The notes below the pieces were generated by a model. That model saw only the letters and a program-made list of their open reading frames with translations, was not told the origin of the DNA and did not search any database. From Hydrogenophaga sp. (GTDB lineage: Bacteria > Pseudomonadota > Gammaproteobacteria > Burkholderiales > Burkholderiaceae_C), in contig NZ_JADMKB010000003.1 of NCBI RefSeq assembly GCF_018780075.1, forward strand, positions 186,001 through 250,000: 64,000 bases of DNA, written 5' to 3'. Of this stretch, positions 38,621 through 47,881 are shown piece after piece. The position numbers and the translations under genes were made by a program. Every line of letters starts with the position of its first letter. Position 1 is the first letter of the stretch.

Positions 38621-39778
38621 ATGCCACGCAATCTCATCATCAACGACACCACGCTGCGCGACGGCGAACAGACCGCCGGGGTGGCGTTCACGGTGTCCGA
38701 GAAATGTGCCATCGCCACGGCCCTCTCGGCCGCGGGGGTGCCCGAGATGGAGATCGGCATCCCGGCCATGGGCGACGAAGAGATCGCCTGCATCAACGCC
38801 ATCGCCGCGCTCAAGCTGCCGGCCAAACTGATGGTCTGGGGCCGCCTCACCGAGACCGACCTCGCCAGTGCGCTGCGCTGCGACGCGCAGATCGTTCACC
38901 TCTCGATGCCGGTCTCCGACATCCACCTGCAATACAAGCTGCGCCAGTCGCGCGAATGGGTGCTGGAGCAGGTCACACGCCTGATCAGCAAGGCCGCGCA
39001 AAGCGGGCGCCAGGTGTCGTTCGGTGCCGAAGACGCTTCGCGCGCCGACAGCGCCTTCCTGATCGAAGTGGCCAAGCGCGCCAAGGCGGCGGGCGCCAGT
39101 CGCATCCGCTTCGCCGACACCCTCGGTGTGCTCGACCCGTTTGCCACCTTTGATGCCATCGCCCGCCTGCGCGACGCGGTGGACATCGACATTGAAATGC
39201 ACGCCCACGACGACCTGGGCCTGGCCACCGCCAACACCCTGGCCGCCGCACGCGCCGGCGCGACCCACGCCAACACCACCGTCAACGGCCTCGGCGAACG
39301 TGCCGGCAACGCCGCGCTGGAAGAGGTGGTGATGGCCGCTCGCCACCTGCAACACACCGACACCGGCGTCGATACCCAGGCCCTGCTGAGCATCTCCCGT
39401 CTCGTGGCCAAAGCCTCGGGACGCTCAGTGGCCTTCAACAAGAGCATCGTCGGCGAAGCCGTGTTCACCCACGAGTCGGGCATCCACATCGACGGCTTGC
39501 AGAAGCACCCCTCGACCTACGAAGGCTTCGACCCGGGCGAACTCGGCCGCGAGCGCCGCACCGTGCTCGGCAAACACTCGGGTTCGCAGGCCGTGCGCCT
39601 GGCCTTCGGCGCCATGGGCCTGGCCATCGAAGACGACGCCCTGACCGAACGCGTGCTGGCCCGCATCCGCGAACACGCCATGCGCGTGAAGCAGGAAGCC
39701 ACACCCGAAGAGCTGCGCGGCTTTTTGATGGACGCGCACAACATCGCCAACGTTTCACCTGGCTGGGGACGCGCGTGA
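38621..39778 (+). CDS. nifV: homocitrate synthase NifV
   Basis: 385 residues. HMGL-like TIM barrel: [15 protein letters not shown] near residue 6, [16 protein letters not shown] near residue 195, [15 protein letters not shown] near residue 220, and [14 protein letters not shown] near residue 285. It condenses acetyl-CoA and 2-oxoglutarate to (R)-homocitrate, the organic ligand of FeMo-co. Its stop overlaps the GTG of cysE by four bases. It heads the nifV-cysE-nifW-fixABCX operon. Confidence 0.95.
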   Translation: MPRNLIINDTTLRDGEQTAGVAFTVSEKCAIATALSAAGVPEMEIGIPAMGDEEIACINAIAALKLPAKLMVWGRLTETDLASALRCDAQIVHLSMPVSDIHLQYKLRQSREWVLEQVTRLISKAAQSGRQVSFGAEDASRADSAFLIEVAKRAKAAGASRIRFADTLGVLDPFATFDAIARLRDAVDIDIEMHAHDDLGLATANTLAAARAGATHANTTVNGLGERAGNAALEEVVMAARHLQHTDTGVDTQALLSISRLVAKASGRSVAFNKSIVGEAVFTHESGIHIDGLQKHPSTYEGFDPGELGRERRTVLGKHSGSQAVRLAFGAMGLAIEDDALTERVLARIREHAMRVKQEATPEELRGFLMDAHNIANVSPGWGRA

Positions 39779-40557
39779 ACAGGGAAGCCACGGTCGCCGC
39801 TGCCGCCACACCCGCGGGCTGGTGGAGCCTGCTGCGCGAAGACGCGCGCTGCGTGCTCACCCGCGATCCGGCCGCGCGCAGCCTGATCGAGGTCTGGACC
39901 ATCTACCCCGGCCTGCAGGCCATCGCCCTGCACCGCATGGCCCACGCGCTGTGGACCCGCGGCTGGCGCTACCTGCCGCGCTGGTTGTCGTTCGTGTCGC
40001 GCCTGGTGACGCAGATCGACATCCACCCCGGTGCGCGCATCGGTGCGCGCTTCTTCATCGACCATGGCACCGGTGTCGTGATCGGCGAGACCGCCGAAGT
40101 CGGTGACGACGTCACGCTCTACCACGGTGTCACGCTGGGCGGCACGAGCTGGCGCGCCGGCAAGCGCCACCCGACGCTGGGCCACCAGGTCGTGGTCGGC
40201 GCGGGAGCCAAGATCCTCGGCCCAATCAAGGTCGGCGACGGCGCCCGGGTCGCGGCCAACTCGGTGGTGATCGAGGCCGTGCCGGCCGGTGCCACCGTGG
40301 TCGGCATCCCGGGCCGCGTGGTCGCTCCGGCCCGCCGCACCACCCACGGCTTCGACCTCGAACACCACCTCATTCCCGACCCGGTGGGCAAGGCGATCGC
40401 CTGCCTGCTCGACCGCGTGGCCCAGCTGGAGCGCAGCCTGGCCCACAGCCAAGGATTGGCCAGTGCCGACAGCGCCTGCGGTCTTTGTGACGATCAATGT
40501 GCCGAACCAGGGTTCGCAAGCGCGAAACCCCATCTTCAACCCGCGACCGTGGAGTGA
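39775..40557 (+). CDS. cysE: serine O-acetyltransferase, nif-specific
   Basis: 260 residues. Left-handed beta-helix hexapeptide repeats with [20 protein letters not shown] and [19 protein letters not shown]; the active-site His is in these segments. It makes O-acetylserine for cysteine, the sulfur donor of the desulfurases. A nif-linked cysE also lies next to nifV in Azotobacter. The start is GTG at 39775. The C-terminal tail after residue 210 is Cys-containing (ACGLCDDQC), an unusual addition. Confidence 0.9.
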   Translation: MNREATVAAAATPAGWWSLLREDARCVLTRDPAARSLIEVWTIYPGLQAIALHRMAHALWTRGWRYLPRWLSFVSRLVTQIDIHPGARIGARFFIDHGTGVVIGETAEVGDDVTLYHGVTLGGTSWRAGKRHPTLGHQVVVGAGAKILGPIKVGDGARVAANSVVIEAVPAGATVVGIPGRVVAPARRTTHGFDLEHHLIPDPVGKAIACLLDRVAQLERSLAHSQGLASADSACGLCDDQCAEPGFASAKPHLQPATVE

Positions 40558-40564
40558 TGCCCAA

Positions 40565-40903
40565 ATGGAAAACTTCGTTCAACAGCTCAAGGCCCTGTCA
40601 TCGGCCGAGGACTTTCTGCAGTACTTCGGCGTACCGTTCGAGCAGTCGGTGGTCAACGTGAGCCGGCTGCACATCCTCAAGCGCTTCTTCCAGTACATCC
40701 GCCAGCAGACCCTGCCTTCGGCGGACGACGAGCTGGCGCTCTACACGGTCTACCGCGAACAGCTGGTCAAGGCCTACGCCGACTTCGTGAAGTCCACGCC
40801 GGCGCAGGAAAAGGTGTTCAAGGTGTTCCAGGACGTCGGCGGCAAGCAGCACGTCACGCTGGACAGCCTGAAGAGTTCGGTCCCGTCCCGCATGGTCGCC
40901 TGA
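40565..40903 (+). CDS. nifW: nitrogenase-stabilising protein NifW
   Basis: 112 residues, the family length. NifW pattern: LSSAEDFLQYFGVPFEQ near residue 10, VNVSRLHILKRFFQYI, then LYREQLVKAYADFVKS-type region and FKVFQDV. NifW protects or matures the MoFe protein. It is followed 13 bp later by fixA. Confidence 0.93.
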   Translation: MENFVQQLKALSSAEDFLQYFGVPFEQSVVNVSRLHILKRFFQYIRQQTLPSADDELALYTVYREQLVKAYADFVKSTPAQEKVFKVFQDVGGKQHVTLDSLKSSVPSRMVA

Positions 40904-40915
40904 AGGAGTTTTGAC

Positions 40916-41764
40916 ATGCACATCGTCGTCTGCATCAAACAAGTGCCGGACTCGGCGCAGATCCGGGTCCACCCGGTCACCAACACCATCATGCGCCAGG
41001 GCGTGCCGGCCATCGTCAACCCCTACGACCTGTTCTCGCTCGAAGAGGCACTGCGCCTCAAAGACAAGTTCGGCGGCAAGGTCACCGTGTTGTGCATGGG
41101 CCCGCCGCAGGCCGAAGAGGCGCTGCGCAAGTGCATCAGCTTCGGTGCCGACGACGCCGTGCTCGTGACCGACCGCGCTTTTGCCGGCGCCGACACGCTG
41201 GCCACGTCCTACGCGCTGGCCGCGGGCATCCGCCAGATCGCCAGGGAGCAGGCGGTGGACATCGTCTTCACCGGCAAGCAGACCATCGACGGCGACACCG
41301 CCCAGGTCGGCCCGGGCATCGCCAAGCGCATGGGCCTGCAGCTGCTGACCTATGTGTCGCGCATCGTCGAGACCGATCTGGACGGCCGCACGATCACGGT
41401 CGAGCGCCGCGCCGAAGGCGGTGTGCAGGTGCTGAAGACGGCCCTGCCCTGCCTGATCACGATGCTGGAGAACACCAACGAGATGCGCTTCGCCAACCTG
41501 CCCGCCATGATCCACGCCGCCGCCTACCCGGTGCGCAAGTGGAGCAAGGAGCAGGCTTGCATCGAAGACCTCGACAAGATCGGCCTGAAGGGTTCGCCCA
41601 CCGTGGTGAGCAAGGTGTTTGGTCCTTCGCCGCGCACCGAGAAGGTGGAGATGCTGGACCTGGAAACCAGCAACCTGCGCGACATCTCGCTCAACCTGCT
41701 GCAGAAGGTGTTCACACGCCACCCCACGTTGGAAGCCGACCTGTTGATGAAGGAGATGTCATGA
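40916..41764 (+). CDS. fixA: electron transfer flavoprotein beta-type subunit FixA
   Basis: 282 residues. ETF-beta start [18 protein letters not shown]; central [20 protein letters not shown] near residue 120. FixAB binds two FAD and bifurcates electrons from NADH; with FixCX it reduces ferredoxin or flavodoxin for nitrogenase and quinone. AAGGAG lies upstream of the ATG. Confidence 0.96.
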   Translation: MHIVVCIKQVPDSAQIRVHPVTNTIMRQGVPAIVNPYDLFSLEEALRLKDKFGGKVTVLCMGPPQAEEALRKCISFGADDAVLVTDRAFAGADTLATSYALAAGIRQIAREQAVDIVFTGKQTIDGDTAQVGPGIAKRMGLQLLTYVSRIVETDLDGRTITVERRAEGGVQVLKTALPCLITMLENTNEMRFANLPAMIHAAAYPVRKWSKEQACIEDLDKIGLKGSPTVVSKVFGPSPRTEKVEMLDLETSNLRDISLNLLQKVFTRHPTLEADLLMKEMS

Positions 41765-41792
41765 AAACGACCACCCCCGTCGCTGCGCTCCG

Positions 41793-41842
41793 CCCCTCAA
41801 GGGGCAACACCAGCAGCTCGGCAAAGCCGGTTCTGCGGTGTT
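41793..41842 (-). repeat. short GC-rich intergenic repeat, copy c (inverted)
   Basis: The reverse complement has AACACCGCAGAACCGGCTTT, then GGTGTTGCCCCTTGAGGGG, matching the copies at 15738 and 22827. It lies in the 115-bp gap between fixA and fixB, an operon in which these genes are usually adjacent. A short frame from 41761 covers it but is repeat-derived. Confidence 0.75.
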
Positions 41843-41879
41843 TCCCGCTTGGCTTCCCTTCGTTCGCTGGAGAACTGAA

Positions 41880-42980
41880 ATGAACGCACCTGCTGCACCT
41901 GCCAAACGTCCCGCCGGGCGTGGCCGCAACCTCGAACTGTCGGACGAACTCAAGGCCTACAAGGGCGTCTGGGTGTTCGTCGAACACGACCGCGGCCATG
42001 TGCACAGCGTGTCCTGGGAACTGCTGGGCGAAGCGCGCAAGCTGGCCGACACCCTGGGCAGCCCGGTGGGCGCGGTGCTGCTGGGCGGCGCCGACGAGCA
42101 CCTGGAGAAGTTCGCGGCCGAGGCCATCGGCTTCGGCGCCGACACCGTGTACATCGTGACCGACCCTGTGCTCAAGGGCTACCGCAACGAACCCTTCACC
42201 AAGGGCCTCACCGATCTGGTGAACAAGTACAAACCCGAGATCCTGCTGCTGGGCGCCACCTCACAAGGCCGCGACCTCGCAGGCTCGGTGGCCACCACCT
42301 TGTTGACAGGCCTGACCGCCGACTGCACCGAACTCAACATCGACCCGTTGTCCAAGGCCCTGGCCGCCACCCGACCGACCTTCGGCGGATCGCTCTACTG
42401 CACCATCATGACCCTGGCCTACCGGCCGCAGATGGCCACGGTGCGGCCGCGCGTGATGCTGATGCCCAAGGCCGACAGCAGCCGCACCGGCAACCTGGTG
42501 CACGACACGCTGGGCATGGTCGAGACGCAGATCGTCACCAAACTGCTGGACTTCATCGCCGACGCCCACAGCAACAAGATCAACCTGCCCTACGCGGACG
42601 TGATCGTGAGCGGCGGCAAGGGCCTGAAGAACCCCGACAACTTCAAGCTGGTGTTCGAGCTGGCGCGCGTGCTCGGCGGCGAGGTCGGCGCCACCCGCCC
42701 CTGCGTGCAGTCGGGCTGGGTCGAGGCCGACCGCCAGGTGGGCCAGACCGGCAAGACGGTGCGTCCCAAGCTCTACATCGCCGCTGGCATCAGCGGCGCG
42801 GTGCAGCACCGCGTGGGCATGGAGGGCTCGGACGTGATCGTCGCCATCAACACCGACCCGAACGCGCCCATCTTCGAATTCGCGCACTACGGCATCGTCG
42901 GCAACGCGATGCTGGTGCTGCCGGCCCTGACCAAGGCGTTCGCCGAACACCTGTCCAAGCGCAGTGCACAGGCTGCCTGA
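41880..42980 (+). CDS. fixB: electron transfer flavoprotein alpha-type subunit FixB
   Basis: 366 residues. ETF-alpha FAD-binding region near the C-terminus ([20 protein letters not shown], then [20 protein letters not shown]). The N-terminal part ([20 protein letters not shown]) is typical of FixB. ATG 41880 is chosen, with CTGGAGA upstream. It forms the bifurcating complex with FixA, FixC and FixX. Confidence 0.96.
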   Translation: MNAPAAPAKRPAGRGRNLELSDELKAYKGVWVFVEHDRGHVHSVSWELLGEARKLADTLGSPVGAVLLGGADEHLEKFAAEAIGFGADTVYIVTDPVLKGYRNEPFTKGLTDLVNKYKPEILLLGATSQGRDLAGSVATTLLTGLTADCTELNIDPLSKALAATRPTFGGSLYCTIMTLAYRPQMATVRPRVMLMPKADSSRTGNLVHDTLGMVETQIVTKLLDFIADAHSNKINLPYADVIVSGGKGLKNPDNFKLVFELARVLGGEVGATRPCVQSGWVEADRQVGQTGKTVRPKLYIAAGISGAVQHRVGMEGSDVIVAINTDPNAPIFEFAHYGIVGNAMLVLPALTKAFAEHLSKRSAQAA

Positions 42981-43004
42981 TCCCATCCACCACCGGGGAA
43001 CGCC

Positions 43005-44315
43005 ATGAAAAAACCCTCTCAATTCGACGCCATCGTGGTGGGCGCGGGGCCCTCGGGCAACGCCTGCGCCTACACCCTGGCCAAGGCCGGCCTCAAGGTC
43101 CTGCAGATCGAGCGCGGCGAATACCCGGGTTCGAAGAACGTGCAGGGCGCCATCCTCTACAGCGACGCGCTGGAGAAGATCATTCCCGACTTCCGCGACG
43201 ACGCGCCGCTGGAGCGGCACATCATCGAACAGCGCGTCTGGGTGCTCGACGACAACAGCTTCGTCGGCACGCACTACCGCAGCGACGACTACAACAAGCC
43301 GCCCTACAACCGCTACACCATCATCCGGGCGCAGTTCGACAAGTGGTTCAGCTCCAAGGTGCGCGAAGCGGGTGCGCTGCTGATCTGCGAGACCACGGTC
43401 AACCACCTCATCATGGACGGCGACCAGGTGGTGGGCGTGCAGTGCGACCGCGAAGCCGGCGACGTGTACGCCGACGTGGTGATCATGGCCGACGGCGTGA
43501 ACAGCACGCTGGCGCGCAAGGCCGGTTTCCACGGCGAGATCAAGGACAGCAACGTCGCGCTCGCCGTGAAAGAGATCCTCTTCATGCCCGAAGACACGAT
43601 CCGTCAGCGCTTCAACATCGGCGAAGAAGAAGGCGTGGTCATCGAGATGGTCGGCAAGATCACCGACGGCATGATGGGCACGGGCTTCCTCTACACCAAC
43701 AAGGAGTCGCTCACCATCGGCATCGGCTGCATGCTGGGCGATTTCAAGGGCAGCGTGAACAAGACCAGCCCCTACACCCTGCTGGAAAAGCTCAAGCAGC
43801 ACCCCTCCATCGCTCCGCTGATCCAGGGCGGCGAGATGAAGGAATACGCCGCCCACCTGATCCCCGAAGGCGGCTTCTACGCCATCCCCAAGGTGTATGG
43901 CAACGGCTGGATGATCGTGGGCGACTCGGGCGGCTTCGTCAACGCGGTGCACCGCGAAGGTTCGAACCTGGCGATGACCACCGGGCGCCTCGCGGCCGAG
44001 ACCGTGATCGCCGCCAAGGCCGCCGGCAAGCCCATGAGCGAAGCGGTGCTCAAGACCTACAAGACCGAGCTCGACAAGAGCTTCGTGATGAAGGACCTGC
44101 ACAAGTACCGCGACATGCCCGAGGTCTTCCACAAGAACAACCAGTTCTTCACGACCTACCCCGAGCTCGTGTCCAAGGCCGCGCACAAGATGTTCACCGT
44201 CGATGGCGTGGACAAGAAGACCAAGGAACGCGAGATTTTTTCCAGCTTCCGCACCTCGCGCTCGCTCACCGGCCTGGTGGGTGACGCCGTCAAACTCTGG
44301 AGGGCTTTCCGATGA
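43005..44315 (+). CDS. fixC: FAD-dependent ETF-quinone oxidoreductase-type protein FixC
   Basis: 436 residues. FAD motif [17 protein letters not shown] near residue 10; second FAD motif near residue 300 ([19 protein letters not shown]). FixC accepts one electron path of the FixAB flavin bifurcation and passes it to quinone. GGGGAA lies upstream of the ATG. The stop overlaps fixX by ATGA. Confidence 0.96.
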   Translation: MKKPSQFDAIVVGAGPSGNACAYTLAKAGLKVLQIERGEYPGSKNVQGAILYSDALEKIIPDFRDDAPLERHIIEQRVWVLDDNSFVGTHYRSDDYNKPPYNRYTIIRAQFDKWFSSKVREAGALLICETTVNHLIMDGDQVVGVQCDREAGDVYADVVIMADGVNSTLARKAGFHGEIKDSNVALAVKEILFMPEDTIRQRFNIGEEEGVVIEMVGKITDGMMGTGFLYTNKESLTIGIGCMLGDFKGSVNKTSPYTLLEKLKQHPSIAPLIQGGEMKEYAAHLIPEGGFYAIPKVYGNGWMIVGDSGGFVNAVHREGSNLAMTTGRLAAETVIAAKAAGKPMSEAVLKTYKTELDKSFVMKDLHKYRDMPEVFHKNNQFFTTYPELVSKAAHKMFTVDGVDKKTKEREIFSSFRTSRSLTGLVGDAVKLWRAFR

Positions 44316-44611
44316 GCGCCGTTGCCGTGAATGTCGAAGAGAAACTGTTTCAGAACCGCTACCGCGTGGACGCGGGCCGGCCCCACATCCAGATCAAGGA
44401 CCCCGAAATCTGCGCCAACGACTGCGCCCAGAAGTCCTGCACCTACGTGTGTCCGGCCTCCTGCTACAAGGCCGAAGGCAACGGCAGCGTGACCCTGATC
44501 ACCGATGGCTGCCTGGAGTGCGGCAGCTGCCGGATCATCTGCTCGGAGTTCACCAACGTGAACTGGGAGTACCCGCGGGGCGGGCACGGCATCTTGTTTA
44601 AGTTCGGCTGA
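44312..44611 (+). CDS. fixX: ferredoxin-like protein FixX
   Basis: 99 residues. A Cys-rich centre ([19 protein letters not shown]) and the cluster motif [11 protein letters not shown] near residue 70. It relays electrons between the FixABC complex and quinone. It follows fixC with a four-base overlap. A 150-bp gap to the next gene (44612-44763) shows no sigma54 motif. Confidence 0.95.
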   Translation: MSAVAVNVEEKLFQNRYRVDAGRPHIQIKDPEICANDCAQKSCTYVCPASCYKAEGNGSVTLITDGCLECGSCRIICSEFTNVNWEYPRGGHGILFKFG

Positions 44612-44763
44612 ACAGGTTCGACCCCGTTGCTTGCTCGCTGCGCGTAGCCGCATCCAGGGGCAATGCCTGAGGACCGGCAAAACTGTTTCCTCGGCATTTC
44701 TGGTTGAAGTCACCTCGCTCCGCTGCTGGCTGCTTTGACTCACAGTCTTTCAAAGGAATCCTT

Positions 44764-45087
44764 ATGCCCCGTCCTGCCCGCCACGTTTTTGTCTGCACCC
44801 AGAACCGTCCGCCGCAGCACCCGCGCGGCTCGTGCGCCAGCAAGGGCGGCACCGCTGTCTTACAGGCTTTCTGGGCCGAGCAGCAGAAGCGCCAGGCCTA
44901 CGACGCGTTGTCGGTGACTTACTCGGGTTGCCTCGGCCCCTGCGACCAGGGCGCCAACGTGCTGGTCTACCCGGAAGCGGTGATGTACCGCAACGTGACC
45001 GATGCCGACGTGGCCGAGATCTTCAACAGCCACCTCGAAGGCGGCGTGTCCGTGGAGCGGCTGCTGGCGCCGCAGGCGGTCTGGTGA
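44764..45087 (+). CDS. thioredoxin-like [2Fe-2S] ferredoxin
   Basis: 107 residues. The start HVFVCTQNRPPQHPRGSC and the C-x3-C pair in GCLGPCDQG are the ligand set of thioredoxin-fold ferredoxins (FeSI/Shethna-protein-like), which occur in nif regions of Azotobacter and others. AAAGGA precedes the ATG. Its stop overlaps the GTG of the next gene. Likely an electron carrier or protective partner of nitrogenase. Confidence 0.85.
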   Translation: MPRPARHVFVCTQNRPPQHPRGSCASKGGTAVLQAFWAEQQKRQAYDALSVTYSGCLGPCDQGANVLVYPEAVMYRNVTDADVAEIFNSHLEGGVSVERLLAPQAVW

Positions 45088-45584
45088 ACCTGCTGACGGG
45101 AGAGGCATCCACCAGCCTGTTCGGTGGTGAGATGTCCCCGGCCATCGAACACCTGATCGAGCGGGCGCGAGAGGCGCCGCGCGACCAGGCAGCGGCCATT
45201 CTCTGGACCGCGGCGGTGGGTGCGCCCGGGTGTCTGCCGGTCCACTACCTGCTGTACAAGCTGCACGCCAGCCTGGGCGAACTGGGCCCGGCCCTGCGCG
45301 CCGCTTCCACCGGGCTGGCCATGGCAGCGCAGGCAGCGGGCTTGCCCACGGACTGGCGGACCGTGCAACCTGGCGACGCGGACTTCAACGCCCCCGGCCC
45401 GGCGCGCTTCTGGCTCTTCACCCTCAAGGCGCTGGCGTTCATCCACCTGCGCCGGCACGAACGCGACACCGCCGCCGGGTTCATCGCGCAGATCGGTCGG
45501 CTCGACCCTGACGACCAGATCGGCGCCAGCGTGACGAGGACCTTGCTGCAGCACAGCGGCGACAGCGAGACCACCGCCACCTGA
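45084..45584 (+). CDS. nif-associated helical-repeat protein, paralogue of 21718-22308
   Basis: 166 residues, GTG start overlapping the upstream stop. RFWLFTLKALAFIHLR matches RFYLFTLKGLAYLSLR in the 21718-22308 protein, and the next ~30 residues (IGRLDPDDQIGA vs LRQLDPKDHLGG) also align. TPR-like helices; role unknown. It is the last gene of the nifV operon. The next 250 bp (45585-45837) hold no gene or clear attachment site before the defence island. Confidence 0.75.
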   Translation: MNLLTGEASTSLFGGEMSPAIEHLIERAREAPRDQAAAILWTAAVGAPGCLPVHYLLYKLHASLGELGPALRAASTGLAMAAQAAGLPTDWRTVQPGDADFNAPGPARFWLFTLKALAFIHLRRHERDTAAGFIAQIGRLDPDDQIGASVTRTLLQHSGDSETTAT

Positions 45585-45837
45585 CAGCGCGTCACATGTT
45601 GTCGATCATGAGGCCTCAAGCGGTTGCAGCACGCCGCAGGCTGTGGCACGGCGTGGCGCTGGCGTTGCTCCATGGAGCCAACCATGGAGCCATCGCCGGC
45701 CGCAGCTGCAACTCATTCGCTCTGCTTCGCTCCACAACGCTGCGCCCCCAACGAGTACACCAGGCACCCCACGCGTGGAGGCGCCCGCCCACGCCAAAAG
45801 CGGTTCTACGGAGCCATTACGGGCAGCGCATCCATGC

Positions 45838-46794
45838 TCACTCCGCTCTGAAGGCCGGTGGAGCATCATCGTTTGGCTCGACGGTGGCAAACCGAGCAGC
45901 CAACAGATCAGCCTGCTCGGCAAACTTCTTCGCATTGGTCTTCCGCAACTGAGCCAGGTTCTGCAGCTTCCATCGCACGCCCGGCAGATGTTCGAGGTGA
46001 TCAATGCCCAGCCGCGCCCACTCCGGTGCACCGGCGACCATCGATAGCAGAAAAAGCCGTTCCTTCTCGTCCAGTCCTAACTGGATCTCGCGCACCAGGC
46101 GCTCACGGGCGGCGAGCAATGCCTCCAACGGCACCGGCTCCGCCGTCATGCCATGAAAGTTGTGCGTGAAGTCGTACTGGATGTCCCGCAGCGGAGGGAA
46201 CAGCACCTCGTGCAACGGACGGTTGCTGCTGACCAGGTACACGACGAAGGCGCGCCGGATGCCGGGCGTGATGCCTTCGTGCGAAAAAAGCTGCATCACG
46301 TCGAACAGGTCGCGGGGATGCTGCCGATCCAGCGCCGCCACCAGCTTGCCGCCGTAAACGTCTTCCAGCGAGACCACCGGGATCTCCAGGTCGGCCATCA
46401 GCACATCACGCGCGGTCGGCGTGAGCGAGGCTTGACGCACCGGCAGCACGGTGCCCCGCATCACGAAATTCACCTCGATCTTGACCTGTACGGGACCGCG
46501 CCGCACCAGCAGCTTGGTCTCCCCCGCTGCTGCCGCCGGCGCGTGCACCTGCAAGCCTCGCTTCTTCAAGCGCTCGGCCGCTTGCCGGACGGCCTCATTG
46601 ATGCGCGCCAGCGCCTCGTCACGTGGCAGTGTGTGGTCTGGGAAGACCAGATCAAGGTCAACCGACAGGCGCGGCATGTCGCGCACGAAGAGGTTGATCG
46701 CGGTTCCGCCCTTCAACGCAAACGTGTCGTCCACGAATATCAGCGGTGCAACCTGCGTCAGCAGGCGCGCGGTATCAAGATAAGTCTGATTCAT
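45838..46794 (-). CDS. abiEii: AbiEii-type nucleotidyltransferase toxin
   Basis: 318 residues. Nucleotidyltransferase motif: GGTAINLFVRDMPRLSVDLD near residues 29-48 (GG...D-x-D). The family uses NTPs to modify tRNA ends and inhibit growth; type IV toxin-antitoxin systems such as AbiE block phage. The length and C-terminal helices match the family. Its start overlaps the antitoxin gene stop (ATGA) with antitoxin first, the usual AbiE order. Confidence 0.9.
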   Translation of the reverse strand: MNQTYLDTARLLTQVAPLIFVDDTFALKGGTAINLFVRDMPRLSVDLDLVFPDHTLPRDEALARINEAVRQAAERLKKRGLQVHAPAAAAGETKLLVRRGPVQVKIEVNFVMRGTVLPVRQASLTPTARDVLMADLEIPVVSLEDVYGGKLVAALDRQHPRDLFDVMQLFSHEGITPGIRRAFVVYLVSSNRPLHEVLFPPLRDIQYDFTHNFHGMTAEPVPLEALLAARERLVREIQLGLDEKERLFLLSMVAGAPEWARLGIDHLEHLPGVRWKLQNLAQLRKTNAKKFAEQADLLAARFATVEPNDDAPPAFRAE

Positions 46795-47528
46795 GGTTTA
46801 AGCACCAGCAGGCCACCGGCTGATCGGGACACCCAGGGCCGGTCGCTGCCCGTCGGCAGCGTGGCCGGATCGAGCTTGGCTGCCCAGGGCAAAGATGCCT
46901 CGCGGCCGAGCTGCAGGCACAGCCTCACGGTTTTCACGCTCGTGCAGCACTGCAGCAGTTCGCGCAGCACGTCGGCGCGCAGGCTGTAGGCGCTTTCCAC
47001 GAGCTCGCGCGCCTCCTGCAACGGCTGGCGGACGCCTACGTCGCTCAGCAACTCCAGCAGTGCGCGCTCCGGCGCCGATACCTGCGGCGCTCCGCTACGC
47101 TTCTCGAACGGCCCGGCGTGCAGCAAGGCGCCAGGCTGCTCATTGAAGAGCCGCTTGCGGTGATACTCGGCCGGAAAGCGCTCGGTGAACCATTCGGGCA
47201 GGCGCCCGGCCGCCCAACCGTAAAGCTGCAGCACCGGCTGCTGCGCCACATACTGGCGCACGCCGTACCAGTCCAGTGCCGACTTGCCGCCGACGTGCAA
47301 GCCTTTGAGGCGACGCTGCAGCAGGATCAGGCTCGGATGCAGCGCAAGGGTGTCGTTGGGTCGGCAGAAAACCCCGCGCGATAAGCGCGCGAGCCAGCCC
47401 GCGCGCACATAGTGCACGGCCAAATCCGCAGAGATGCCCAACGCCGCCAGGTCCTCCGAGGTCAGCGGCATCCCCGGCGGCAGGCGGGTATAGAGCGCAT
47501 TTAGCTTGCTCGTTCCAGTCGTAGCCAT
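46791..47528 (-). CDS. abiEi: AbiEi-type antitoxin and autoregulator
   Basis: 245 residues. N-terminal winged helix (PLTSEDLAALGISADLAVHYV and RGWL-type wing), then an AbiEi C-terminal domain (APERALLELLSDVG). AbiEi represses its own promoter by binding inverted repeats and counters AbiEii. I chose ATG 47528 over an upstream TTG at 47540, because the operator's left arm begins two bases before it. Confidence 0.88.
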   Translation of the reverse strand: MATTGTSKLNALYTRLPPGMPLTSEDLAALGISADLAVHYVRAGWLARLSRGVFCRPNDTLALHPSLILLQRRLKGLHVGGKSALDWYGVRQYVAQQPVLQLYGWAAGRLPEWFTERFPAEYHRKRLFNEQPGALLHAGPFEKRSGAPQVSAPERALLELLSDVGVRQPLQEARELVESAYSLRADVLRELLQCCTSVKTVRLCLQLGREASLPWAAKLDPATLPTGSDRPWVSRSAGGLLVLKP

Positions 47529-47529
47529 A

Positions 47530-47589
47530 CTGCGATTCAAACACTTTATTCAAACTTCAGTCAACTTGAAATGTGATTTTGAATCGCAG
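47530..47589. promoter_or_regulatory. AbiEi operator: perfect 12-bp inverted repeat
   Basis: CTGCGATTCAAA at 47530-47541 and its exact reverse complement TTTGAATCGCAG at 47578-47589, 36 bp apart and directly upstream of abiEi. An inner TTCAA/TTGAA pair lies between the arms. AbiEi of Streptococcus agalactiae is known to bind inverted repeats in its own promoter; the same is inferred here. Confidence 0.7.
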
Positions 47590-47881
47590 CCTGACTACGA
47601 CAACAGATCTTTATCAAAATAACCAATCCACCCGTCGACAACCAAGCAAGAGATCCGCACCAATCCGCCCGACGCTGTGCATCCTTCGCTGGCTGCGGTT
47701 GGGCCCTTGATTGAGCGGCACCCCACATCGACCCAGTCGCGCGAAACGTAGCCTCCAGAATAGACCGTTCTCTTCCTGCCCTGCACACCGTGACAGAACG
47801 GGGTCGCCACGCTCCTGCCTGACATCCCGTTACTCCGGTTACTATTTGGATGACAAGGGGAACGAAGGAGGAGCACATCCA

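Noticed and set aside
41761..41883. Small gene between fixA and fixB
   Set aside because: The ~40-codon frame consists mainly of the short GC-rich repeat in inverted orientation.
42261..44186. A 641-residue minus-strand open frame
   Set aside because: Antisense to fixB and fixC, which are complete and conserved.
45585..45837. A possible integration (att or integron attC) site between nif and defence genes
   Set aside because: I saw a repeated CATGGAGCC but no tRNA, no integrase nearby and no attC-type core pairing. Not supported.
47711..47881. Upstream start of jetA giving 57 extra residues
   Set aside because: The extra residues are Arg/Ser/Cys-rich, without family likeness; GTG 47882 has AAGGAGG at good spacing.
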